Shown here: positions 5,742 to 11,500 of the stretch, piece by piece
Layout of the letters: the number at the start of each line of letters is the position of its first letter
Position numbering within the stretch: position 1 is the first letter of the stretch
Source: Thermoflexus sp.
Lineage (GTDB): Bacteria > Chloroflexota > Anaerolineae > B4-G1 > DUEL01
Direction of reading: 5' to 3'
DNA: 11,580 nucleotides
Assembly (NCBI GenBank): GCA_028276215.1
Contig: JAPYWT010000032.1
Span: forward strand, 1-11,580
Notes under the pieces: model-generated
Told to the model about the DNA's origin: nothing
Databases searched by the model: none
Seen by the model: the letters and a program-made list of their open reading frames with translations, nothing else
Program-made: the position numbers and the translations under genes

Positions 5742-6473
5742 GAGTCTCTCTACGTCTGCCTTTAACGCCCGAATCTCTGCCGGGGTGAGGTACCGCCACT
5801 TCCCCGGCGGGAGGTCGCCCAGGTGGACCGGGCCGATGCGGACCCGGATCAGGCGGACGACGGGGTGGCCCAAAAGAGCCGCCGTCCGCCGAATCTGCCG
5901 CTTCCGTCCCTCCCGCAGGACCACCCGCAGCCATGTCCGCTCCTTCGTCCCCTCCTTCTCCCTCCGCAGGATGGAGACCCGGGCCGGCGCGGTGGGTTTG
6001 CCGTCCAGTTCCACCCCCCGCCGCCACTCTTCCAGCGTCTCCTCGGTGGGGCACCCCTCCACCAGGACGTGGTACTCCTTCTCGTGGCCGAACCGGGGAT
6101 GGGTGAGCCGCAGCGCCAGGTCGCCGTCGTCGGTGAGCAGGACCAGCCCCTCACTGCGCAGGTCCAGCCGTCCCACCGGAAACAGCCGCGCCGGGTGTTC
6201 CACCAGGTCCAGGACGGTGGGGCGGCGACCTGTGCCGTCCCCCTCGTCGGAGAGGACGCCCAGAGGCTTGTGCAGGGCGATATAGGTGAACTCGCGCGGC
6301 AGGCGAACGGGCCGACCGTCCACTTCAATCCGGTCCCGCCGGGGGTCCGCCTTCTGTCCCAGGCGGGCCACCTCGCCGTTCACGGTCACCCGCCCCTGCC
6401 GGATCAGGTCCTCGCAGACCCGCCGGGCACCGAACCCGGCACGGGCCAGAATCTTCTGCAGTCGCTCCTCCAT
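5706..6473 (-). CDS. rluB: RluB/RsuA-family rRNA pseudouridine synthase
   Basis: A 255-residue protein with an N-terminal S4 RNA-binding domain (about residues 2-60, with RLQKILARAGFGARR and GRVTVNGEVA) and a RluB/RsuA catalytic domain from YIALHKPLGVLS (64-75). The catalytic aspartate is D104 in VGRLDLRSEGLVLLTDDG. EGRKRQIRR and the TPAEIRAL tail are also typical. It isomerises a specific uridine to pseudouridine; RluB acts on 23S rRNA helix 89, but RsuA/RluE/RluF relatives cannot be fully excluded. Two oddities: the start codon lies in the last unit of a GCGATNN heptamer array with no ribosome binding site, and the last dozen residues (TAETRSTRRLR) are translated from one arm of an intergenic inverted repeat. 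The native C-terminus has therefore probably been extended or replaced. Confidence 0.93.
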   Translation of the reverse strand: MEERLQKILARAGFGARRVCEDLIRQGRVTVNGEVARLGQKADPRRDRIEVDGRPVRLPREFTYIALHKPLGVLSDEGDGTGRRPTVLDLVEHPARLFPVGRLDLRSEGLVLLTDDGDLALRLTHPRFGHEKEYHVLVEGCPTEETLEEWRRGVELDGKPTAPARVSILRREKEGTKERTWLRVVLREGRKRQIRRTAALLGHPVVRLIRVRIGPVHLGDLPPGKWRYLTPAEIRALKADVERLTAETRSTRRLR

Positions 6474-6497
6474 CGCGCATCGCGTATCGCAAATCGC
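6470..6497 (-). repeat. Four-unit heptamer array, GCGATNN family
   Basis: On the minus strand four units, GCGATTT GCGATAC GCGATGC GCGATGG, lie in exact 7-base register. They span the 23-base gap between the nitrilase-type gene and rluB: the first unit touches the last stop-codon base of the upstream gene, and the last unit contains the rluB ATG. The unit differs in sequence from CGTRAAA but has the same period. Confidence 0.85.
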
Positions 6498-7300
6498 TAT
6501 TTCAGTAACACCCGGTCGTAGGCCTCCGGTCGGCGGTCCTCAAAGACGGTCAGGTAGCGGCGGGCCTTCTGGATTTCCCGCAGGTCGGCGCGGGCGACCA
6601 GCAACCCCTCCCGGTCGTCCCCCTCCACCAGCACCCGGCCCCAGGGGTCCACGACCATGGAGCGGCCGGGGAAGATGACATCGCCGTCCGCGCCGGCCCG
6701 GTTGCAGGCGGCGACGAAGAGTTCGTTCTCCACCGCCCGCGCGCGGGCCAGCAGCAGCCATGCCTCCAGCCGCCGGACGGGCCACTGGGCCGGCACCAGC
6801 AGGAGGCGGGCCCCGGCCACCGCCAGCGCCCGGCTCAGTTCGGGGAAGCGCAGGTCGTAGCAGATGATCAGCCCCACCGGCCCCCAGGGGGTGGAGCAGA
6901 GGACCGCCCGGTCGCCGGGGGCCAGGTAGCGCGGCTCGTTCATCAGGCGGAAGAGGTGAACCTTGCGGTAGGCGCCCAGGAGCGAGCCGTCAGGGGCATA
7001 GAGGACCGCCGTGTTGGAGACACCGCCCTCGTGCCGCTCCAGCAATGAGCCACAGAGATAGAGGCCAAACTCCCGCGCCATCGCGGCCATTTCGGCGAAA
7101 CCGCCCTCGCCCAGAGGGGCCGCCCATTCCGCCGCCCGCTCCAGGTCGTAGCCGTGCAGCCAGAGTTCGGGCAACAGCATCAGGTCGGCGCCGGCCTCCC
7201 GGGCCTGCGCGGCCAGTGCCCGCGCCCGGGCCAGGTTCCGCTCCGCCTGGCCCGGCGGCACGTCCATTTGCCCCAGCGCGATGGTCAACTCCGCGGTCAT
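6497..7300 (-). CDS. Nitrilase-superfamily carbon-nitrogen hydrolase
   Basis: A 267-residue enzyme of the carbon-nitrogen hydrolase fold with the complete Glu-Lys-Cys triad: E45 in LLPELW, K113 in YRKVHLF and C147 in IICYDLRFPELSR. The CYDLRFPELSR block and the NTAVLYAPDG segment (96-105) point to the Nit/omega-amidase-like aliphatic amidase branch rather than true nitrilases, NAD synthetase or N-carbamoylputrescine amidase. The exact substrate is not readable. The ATG at 7300 is preferred: it gives the usual MTAELTIALGQMDV beginning, with GGGGGGA a few bases upstream. The frame remains open to 7348, but that extension (MPLCLCVRK...) is translated from an octamer repeat and is rejected. It is followed 23 bases later by rluB and may share its transcript. 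Confidence 0.9.
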   Translation of the reverse strand: MTAELTIALGQMDVPPGQAERNLARARALAAQAREAGADLMLLPELWLHGYDLERAAEWAAPLGEGGFAEMAAMAREFGLYLCGSLLERHEGGVSNTAVLYAPDGSLLGAYRKVHLFRLMNEPRYLAPGDRAVLCSTPWGPVGLIICYDLRFPELSRALAVAGARLLLVPAQWPVRRLEAWLLLARARAVENELFVAACNRAGADGDVIFPGRSMVVDPWGRVLVEGDDREGLLVARADLREIQKARRYLTVFEDRRPEAYDRVLLK

Positions 7301-7325
7301 CCGATTCCCCCCACACGGATTCTTT

Positions 7326-7556
7326 CTCACACAAAGACACAAAGGCACAAAGAATTATTTTTTTATTTTTTCTTTGTGTCTTTGTGTCTCCGTGTGAGAT
7401 TCTTCTTCTCACACAAAGACACAAAGGCACAAAGAATTATTTTTTATTCTCTTTGTGTCTTTGTGTCTCCGTGTGAGATTCTTCTTCTCACACAAAGACA
7501 CAAAGGCACAAAGAATTATTTTTTATTCTCTTTGTGTCTTTGTGTCTCCGTGTGAG
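7326..7556. repeat. Three tandem long hairpins built from CACAAAGR octamers
   Basis: Three successive inverted repeats have 28-base arms: 7326-7353/7371-7398, 7408-7435/7450-7477 and 7487-7514/7529-7556. The three left arms are identical, and arms pair at 25 of 28 positions. Each left arm is CTCA plus three octamers CACAAAGA, CACAAAGG, CACAAAGA. The loops are AT-rich (17, 14 and 14 bases). The element period is 82 then 79 bases, joined by ATTCTTCTT. Copies 2 and 3 are essentially identical, so the array probably grew by recent duplication. A stub of a fourth left arm (CTCACAC, 7565-7571) is fused to the next gene. It fills nearly all of the 265-base gap between the nitrilase-type gene and the next gene. 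Confidence 0.95.
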
Positions 7557-7565
7557 ATTCTCCTC

Positions 7566-8006
7566 TCACACCAGCGAGCGGCGCGGGGTCTGTCGGCCTT
7601 CCCGCTGGCGCCGTTCCCGATTCGCCCGCGCCGCGCCCCGAAACGCCTCCACGTTCCGGATGATGGGCCGCCCCGGCACCTCCAGCGTGGGCCGGATCAA
7701 CTTCCGCAGCCGGTCCAGGTGCTCTTTCGTCACCGGGGTGGTCCGTTCCGCCAGCCCCTCGGCGGTGTTGGCTGCCGCCAGGGCCCACGTCCACTCGTCC
7801 CGCAACTGGTCGGCCCGGACGTGATAGTGCTTCCGGTCCCACACCTCCGCCGACTTCAGGGCATCCTCCCAGGCCGCCCGCAGCGTCACCCCGATCACCG
7901 AGAGCAGGTCCTTCGCCAGTTCCTGGTCGTGCAGGACTCTGGGCAGATGAACCAGCAGAATCTCCGCCACAATCCGCAGGTGCTTTTCCCGTTCGGCAAC
8001 GGTCAT
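7566..8006 (-). CDS. Uncharacterised small helical protein
   Basis: A 146-residue protein that I do not recognise. It appears soluble and mostly alpha-helical, with no signal peptide or membrane helix: a charged N-terminus (MTVAEREKHLRI), several amphipathic helices, a Trp-rich middle (AAWEDAL, DEWTWAL) and a very basic C-terminal tail (RANRERRQREGRQ...). Such a tail may contact nucleic acid, which is speculation. The ATG at 8006 is chosen because AAGGG lies seven bases upstream; the frame also has a GTG at 8012, too close to that site. The AAGGG comes from the terminal CGTAAGG unit of the heptamer array. The stop codon at 7566-7568 lies inside a stub of the octamer repeat, so the final codons probably come from repeat insertion. 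It faces the membrane protein gene divergently across the array. Confidence 0.7.
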   Translation of the reverse strand: MTVAEREKHLRIVAEILLVHLPRVLHDQELAKDLLSVIGVTLRAAWEDALKSAEVWDRKHYHVRADQLRDEWTWALAAANTAEGLAERTTPVTKEHLDRLRKLIRPTLEVPGRPIIRNVEAFRGAARANRERRQREGRQTPRRSLV

Positions 8007-8014
8007 AAACACGC

Positions 8015-8070
8015 CCTTACGCTTTACGTTTCACGCTTTACGTTTCACGTTTTACTTTTCACGTTTTACG
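8015..8070 (-). repeat. Eight-unit heptamer array, CGTRAAA family (inverted)
   Basis: On the minus strand eight units in exact 7-base register read CGTAAAA, CGTGAAA, AGTAAAA, CGTGAAA, CGTAAAG, CGTGAAA, CGTAAAG, CGTAAGG. The array ends with the same CGTAAGG unit as the copy at 4906-4968, so it has a defined polarity. It fills the gap between two divergent genes, supplying the AAGGG ribosome binding site for one and a possible -35 element for the other. Confidence 0.92.
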
Positions 8071-8079
8071 GTGTACAAT
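8051..8079 (+). promoter_or_regulatory. Promoter-like pair for the rightward membrane protein
   Basis: TTTACT (8051-8056, 4 of 6 matches), a 17-base spacer and TACAAT (8074-8079, 5 of 6 matches) precede the ATG at 8098. The -35 is the one array unit that deviates from the heptamer consensus on this strand (TTTTACT instead of TTTTACG). GAGG at 8088-8091 is a plausible ribosome binding site six bases before the ATG. Confidence 0.5.
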
Positions 8080-8097
8080 CACCCCGCGAGGCTCGCG

Positions 8098-8571
8098 ATG
8101 AACCGTTCCCTTGTTCTCTGGCCCGTCCGACTGATCGTCGGCATCGTCTTTTTCTTCAACGTGACGTGCGCGCTGGCGTTCATTGCCCGGCCCGGGGACT
8201 ACGCGCCGTCCTTTGAGGTGAGCGGCCTGCCCGGGGAGATTCTGGTCCGGGGGATGGGCATCCTCTTCCTGATGTGGAACGCCACCTACCCGCCCGTCCT
8301 GGTCCGACCGGACCGCCAGCGGACCCTCTTCGCCGTCATCCTGGCCCAGCAGGCGATTGGCGTGGTCGGGGAGACGGCGATGTGGGTCGCCCTTCCGCCC
8401 GGTCATCCGGCGCTCTGGGCCACCGGCCTGCGCTTCATCTTGTTTGACGGCGCCGGGCTGGTGGGAATGGGACTGGCATTCTGGTTGTGCGACCGGGTGT
8501 TGCAGGATAAATCCTGCGCTACAACGGTTGCCCGGGCTGGCGGCGACCGGAGACGGCGCTACTCCACGTAG
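8098..8571 (+). CDS. Uncharacterised four-helix membrane protein
   Basis: A 157-residue protein that I do not recognise. Four hydrophobic segments are visible at about residues 9-30, 48-68, 77-99 and 106-131, so an integral inner-membrane protein is likely. Conserved-looking polar positions inside or next to the helices include N21, R51, N61, E92, R112 and D117. The start at 8098 is preferred over the in-frame GTG at 8071, which overlaps the predicted -10. The tail from about residue 134 (VLQDKSCATTVARAGG, then a basic end) departs from membrane-protein composition: its first half is translated from a hairpin repeat, and the last 13 bases overlap the convergent DegV gene. The functional protein probably ends near residue 133. 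It is flanked by minus-strand genes and has its own promoter, so it looks monocistronic. Confidence 0.75.
   Translation: MNRSLVLWPVRLIVGIVFFFNVTCALAFIARPGDYAPSFEVSGLPGEILVRGMGILFLMWNATYPPVLVRPDRQRTLFAVILAQQAIGVVGETAMWVALPPGHPALWATGLRFILFDGAGLVGMGLAFWLCDRVLQDKSCATTVARAGGDRRRRYST
8502..8525. repeat. REP-like hairpin (partly deleted) inside a coding tail
   Basis: GCAGGAT-AA-ATCCTGC forms a perfect 7-base-pair hairpin, followed by GCTACAAC. Compared with a full palindrome the left flank lacks about five bases (the TAGCG expected before the stem). CCTGCGCTAC is shared with the element at 9513-9522. It lies in frame in the C-terminal tail of the membrane protein. Confidence 0.65.
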
Positions 8572-9401
8572 TAGGCCAGGCCGAGGGCCCCCGGGCCGGC
8601 GTGGACGCCCAGGACCGGCGTGACGGGCTCAATGTAGACCTCCACGCAGCGGAACCGGGCCAGGATTTCCTCCTTCAGCCGCTGGGCCTCCTCCACAGCG
8701 CCGGTGTGCAGAATGGCGATGTGGACAGATGCATCCCCCACCCGCTGAGCCAGAGTGTCCAGCAGTTGGCGGATGGCCTTCGCCCGACTGCGCGCCTGTC
8801 CAAAAAGGCCCACGTCGTTGTTCGCGACGCGCACCAGGGGCTTGACCTGGAGCAGGTTGCCCACCATACGGGCCGCCCATGCCAGCCGTCCGCCCCGGAC
8901 GGCGTACTCCAACGTCTCCAGGGCCGCGATGAGGTCCACTTTCGGGATGGCCGCCCGGGCCCGCTCCACCACCTCCGCCAGCGACGCGCCAGCGGCGGCC
9001 GCGCGGGCCGCCGCCAGGACGACGAACCCCTGGGCCATCGCGATGGTCCCCGAATCCACGACCTCTATCGGGTACGGCGCCAGTTCCGCCGCTGCAGCGC
9101 GCGCCGCCTGAAACACGCCGCTGTAGCGGCTGGTGACGTGGATAGAGACGATGGACCGGGCCTTCTCCTGAAGTCTCCGGTAGAACTCCAGAAACTCCCC
9201 CAGCGAGGGCTGAGAGGTCTGAAGCCGCCGGACCCGCTCCTTCAGCCGCTGGAAGAACTCCAGCGGCTGGATGTCCACGCCGTCCCGGTAGGACTCGTCG
9301 TTCATCTGAATCCAGAGGGGGATGATCTCCACCCCCAACTGCTGGGCCAGTGGCCGGGGCAGGTTGGCCCCGGAATCGGTTGCGACAACCACCTCTTTCA
9401 T
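8559..9401 (-). CDS. DegV-family fatty-acid-binding protein
   Basis: A 280-residue DegV-family protein. Characterised members bind a fatty acid between two alpha/beta lobes, and some (FakB) present it to the kinase FakA for phosphorylation and phospholipid synthesis. Visible landmarks: VVVATDSGANLP (4-15), the YRDGVDI strand (38-44), QTSQPSLGEF (61-70) with the lipid-carboxylate-binding Thr-Ser, HVTSRYSGVFQAA (88-100), VVDSGTIAMAQGFVVL, and a C-terminal GPGALGLAYYVE. AGGAG is four bases upstream of the ATG. Upstream are a single octamer repeat arm and a REP-like element, separating it from the aminotransferase gene. No FakA (DhaK/DhaL-domain) gene is in the window, so a role in fatty-acid uptake is inference. 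Its end overlaps the opposite-strand membrane gene by 13 bases. Confidence 0.93.
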   Translation of the reverse strand: MKEVVVATDSGANLPRPLAQQLGVEIIPLWIQMNDESYRDGVDIQPLEFFQRLKERVRRLQTSQPSLGEFLEFYRRLQEKARSIVSIHVTSRYSGVFQAARAAAAELAPYPIEVVDSGTIAMAQGFVVLAAARAAAAGASLAEVVERARAAIPKVDLIAALETLEYAVRGGRLAWAARMVGNLLQVKPLVRVANNDVGLFGQARSRAKAIRQLLDTLAQRVGDASVHIAILHTGAVEEAQRLKEEILARFRCVEVYIEPVTPVLGVHAGPGALGLAYYVE

Positions 9402-9415
9402 TGTACTCCTTTCTT

Positions 9416-9443
9416 CTCACACAAAGACACAAAGGCACAAAGA
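9416..9443 (+). repeat. Solo octamer-type repeat arm upstream of degV-like gene
   Basis: This is an exact copy of the 28-base left arm found three times at 7326-7514, preceded by the same TTCTT but without the inverted partner arm or the AT-rich loop. It lies just upstream of the ribosome binding site of the DegV-family gene. Confidence 0.9.
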
Positions 9444-9475
9444 TGCAAATATCTACTGATCGGTTTGCAGATAAC

Positions 9476-9522
9476 GTAGCGCAGGCTGTCAGCCTGCATA
9501 CAGGCCTGGCGGCCTGCGCTAC
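9476..9522. repeat. BIME-like element: two GTAG-led hairpins head to head
   Basis: The 47-base element begins GTAGCGCAGGC and ends with its reverse complement (11-base perfect outer arms). Inside lie two smaller hairpins: GCAGGCT-GTC-AGCCTGC (9481-9497) and CAGGCC-TGGC-GGCCTG (9501-9516). Read as two inverted units, each is GTAG plus a hairpin, which is the layout of REP sequences handled by REP-associated tyrosine transposases. The rest of the 193-base gap between the DegV-type and aminotransferase genes holds the solo octamer arm and the hairpin at 9584-9609, and no other recognisable signal. Confidence 0.75.
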
Positions 9523-9583
9523 AGGGCATGCCTTTGCCAGCATCTTTTATGGCACTTGCCCAGAGTCCCCCTGGTCTGAACGT

Positions 9584-9609
9584 GCCAGGCACTTTCAGAA
9601 GTGCCTGGC
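9584..9609. repeat. Hairpin spanning the aminotransferase stop codon
   Basis: GCCAGGCACTT (9584-9594) and AAGTGCCTGGC (9599-9609) are perfect 11-base inverted arms around TCAG. The aminotransferase stop codon (9595-9597) lies in the loop and the right arm encodes its last residues (ARHF). No T-run follows on either strand, so a classical intrinsic terminator is not supported; a repeat or a transcript 3'-end stabiliser is as likely. Confidence 0.75.
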
Positions 9610-10968
9610 CCGTTCTCCGCTGAGTGCAGAAACGCCCTCCCAGACTTCCAGGATAGCCCGGCGCAGGAGAGATACCACCTCGTCTATTTCCGCCTCGGTG
9701 ATGACGAAGGGCGGCGCCACCATAAGGTGGTCGCCCAGGATGCCGTCTATGCCGCCGCTCCCCGGGTAGACGATCAGCCCGTGCTCAAAGGCCCGGTCGC
9801 CCACCCGGCGGGCAAAGGCCACCTCCGGCGGGAACGGCGCCTTCGTCCCCCGGTCGGCGACGAATTCCACACCCCACATCATCCCCACGCCGCGCACGTC
9901 CCCCACGCAGGGAAGGTCCGCCAGCGCCTCCCGCAGTCTCCGGCCCAGGTAGTCCCCCCGGACCGCGGCCGCCGTCACCAGGTCGTGCTCCTCCAGGTAG
10001 CGGAGAGTCGCCAGCGCGGCCGTCGCGCCCACGGCGTGGTGGGAAAACGTGCCGCCGTGGTTGAAGTCGCCGTGGGCCTGGCGAATCATCTCCACATCCG
10101 CCCCCCGGACGGCGACAACGGAGAACGGGAAATACCCGCCCGTGGCCCCTTTCCCCATGGTCATCCCGTCCGGGCGGATGCCGAAGTGCTCTATCCCAAA
10201 CCAGCGCCCGGTGCGGCCGAACCCGGTCATCACCTCGTCGGCGATCAGGAGCACCCCGTAGCGGTCGCAGATTTCCCGGATGAGGGGCCAGTACCCCTCC
10301 GGCGGGACGACGGCGCCCAGGGTGGCGCCGCTCACCGGTTCGGCGATGAAGGCCGCCACCCGTCCCGGCCCCTGACGGCGGATTTCCACCTCCAGCGCCC
10401 GCGCGCAGGCCAGGTCGCAGTTCGGGCAGGTCGCCCCGAAGGGGCATCGGTAGCAGTACGGGGGCGGGATGTGGGGCTGGTCCCGCATCATGGGGGCGAA
10501 GAGGTTGCGCATAGACGGTTTGCCGGTGACGGCCAGCGCTCCCAGACTCAGGCCGTGGTAGGAGCCCCAGCGGGCGATGACCACGTCCCGGGCCGGTTCT
10601 CCCCGCGCCACCTGCACCTGGCGGGCGAATTTGATCGCGCCCTCCACCGCCTCCGAGCCACTGGTCAGGTAGTAGAACCGGGGGTCGTCCAGGGGCACCC
10701 GTCGGCTCAGAGCGTCGCTGTAAGCCTCCAGGCCCGGGGTGGTGAAGAGACTGCCGTGGACGTAGGCGACGGCGGCTGTCTGTTCGGCCACCGCCCGGGC
10801 CACCTCCGCCACCCCGTGCCCGATGTTCACCGCCACCGGCCCGCCGGACGCGTCTATGTACCGGCGGCCGTCGGCATCCCAGATGTAGATGCCCTCCCCA
10901 CGCACGGCCTGGGGGTGCGGGAACGACATCCGGCGGCGGAAAACGTGGGGGGAATAGGCCGGGGCCAC
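9595..10968 (-). CDS. Class III PLP-dependent aminotransferase
   Basis: A 457-residue fold-type I, class III (omega/acetylornithine-type) aminotransferase. Landmarks: YIWDADGRRYIDASGG (28-43), TSGSEAVEGAIKFAR (102-116) binding the cofactor phosphate, YHG (137-139) stacking on the pyridoxal ring, IAEPV (208-212), LIADEVMTGFGRTG (241-254) with D244, and the Schiff-base lysine K273 in MGKGATGGY. The substrate is not readable; the subgroup with the CYRC block includes omega-amino acid, 4-aminobutyrate-like and diamine transaminases. A compact cysteine cluster lies at C172, C175, C181, C184 and C188; the CYRCPFG block is common in this subfamily. The GTG start shares its G with the greA stop codon, and GGAGG lies seven bases upstream, so translation should be coupled to greA. 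The last few residues are repeat-encoded. Confidence 0.93.
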   Translation of the reverse strand: MAPAYSPHVFRRRMSFPHPQAVRGEGIYIWDADGRRYIDASGGPVAVNIGHGVAEVARAVAEQTAAVAYVHGSLFTTPGLEAYSDALSRRVPLDDPRFYYLTSGSEAVEGAIKFARQVQVARGEPARDVVIARWGSYHGLSLGALAVTGKPSMRNLFAPMMRDQPHIPPPYCYRCPFGATCPNCDLACARALEVEIRRQGPGRVAAFIAEPVSGATLGAVVPPEGYWPLIREICDRYGVLLIADEVMTGFGRTGRWFGIEHFGIRPDGMTMGKGATGGYFPFSVVAVRGADVEMIRQAHGDFNHGGTFSHHAVGATAALATLRYLEEHDLVTAAAVRGDYLGRRLREALADLPCVGDVRGVGMMWGVEFVADRGTKAPFPPEVAFARRVGDRAFEHGLIVYPGSGGIDGILGDHLMVAPPFVITEAEIDEVVSLLRRAILEVWEGVSALSGERARHF

Positions 10969-11435
10969 TATAAGACCTCCAGTACCCGAAACGTGATGGG
11001 GCCGGCCGGCGCGTCCACCGTCACCACATCCCCGGCCCGGCGGCCCAGCAGGGCCTGTCCCAGAGGGGACTGGTGCGACACTTTCCCGTTCAGCGGGTCG
11101 GCCTCCGCTGGCCCGACAATCCGGAAGACCTCGGGCGTCTCCCTCCCTTCCTCCAGAACGGTAACCTGGCTGCCCAGGTCCACCACGCCCGCAGGGCCGT
11201 TGCTCTCAATCAGCACCGCGTTGCGCAACATGGTCTCAATCTGCTGGATGCGCCCCTCCAGGAACGCCTGCTCCTCTTTGGCCGCGATGTAGTCGGCGTT
11301 CTCGGAGAGGTCGCCCTGCTGGATGGCCCGACGCAGGATGCGGGCCAGTTCGGGCCGCCGCACGTTCACCAGATATTCCAGTTCCCGGCGTAGATTCTCT
11401 ATCCCTTCAGCCGTCAAAAAAACCGGTTGCTGCAT
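10968..11435 (-). CDS. greA: Transcription elongation factor GreA
   Basis: A 155-residue GreA, normal length. It binds the RNA polymerase secondary channel and stimulates cleavage of the nascent RNA 3' end in backtracked complexes. The N-terminal coiled coil is clear (PVFLTAEGIENLRRELEYL, then GDLSENADYIAAKEEQAFLEGRI), with tip acids D42 and E45 that coordinate the catalytic Mg2+. The C-terminal FKBP-like domain follows (VDLGSQVTVLEE ... SHQSPLGQALLGRRAGDVVTV). The start at 11435 is chosen because AGGAG lies six bases upstream and it gives the usual N-terminus; the frame stays open to 11492, but the extra 19 codons run through the predicted promoter. It overlaps the aminotransferase by one base. 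Confidence 0.97.
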   Translation of the reverse strand: MQQPVFLTAEGIENLRRELEYLVNVRRPELARILRRAIQQGDLSENADYIAAKEEQAFLEGRIQQIETMLRNAVLIESNGPAGVVDLGSQVTVLEEGRETPEVFRIVGPAEADPLNGKVSHQSPLGQALLGRRAGDVVTVDAPAGPITFRVLEVL

Positions 11436-11464
11436 CCTCTGCTCCTGTGCTTCAATGTACTGTA

Positions 11465-11492
11465 ATCCTACCGCAAAACCCGATTTTGGCAA
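11465..11492 (-). promoter_or_regulatory. Promoter-like pair for greA-aminotransferase
   Basis: On the minus strand TTGCCA (11492-11487, 5 of 6 matches), a 16-base spacer and TAGGAT (11470-11465, 4 of 6 matches) lie upstream of greA. The predicted start leaves a leader of about 22 bases containing the AGGAG site. Consensus match only. Confidence 0.45.
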
Positions 11493-11500
11493 GGCCGTAT

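Noticed and set aside
6497..7300. Nitrilase-type gene as the nicotinamidase missing between kptA and pncB
   Set aside because: Nicotinamidase PncA has an isochorismatase-like fold; this protein has the distinct Glu-Lys-Cys carbon-nitrogen hydrolase fold.
7301..7348. N-terminal extension of the nitrilase-type protein (start at 7348)
   Set aside because: The extra residues come from a repeat arm and the conserved family N-terminus begins at 7300.
7326..7556. CRISPR-like array of evenly spaced repeats
   Set aside because: The sequence between repeats is itself repeated, not unique, the units are long inverted pairs, and there are no cas genes.
7154..8216. Plus-strand open frames with peptides such as SHKDTKAQR and SLCLCVSV
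   Set aside because: These are translations of the octamer repeats running into the antisense of the nitrilase-type and unknown genes; no family resemblance or initiation signal.
4354..11435. A new multi-gene defence or secondary-metabolite system
   Set aside because: The genes are recognisable housekeeping functions with no effector, sensor, toxin, nuclease or assembly-line enzyme; the two unknown genes alone do not support such a claim.
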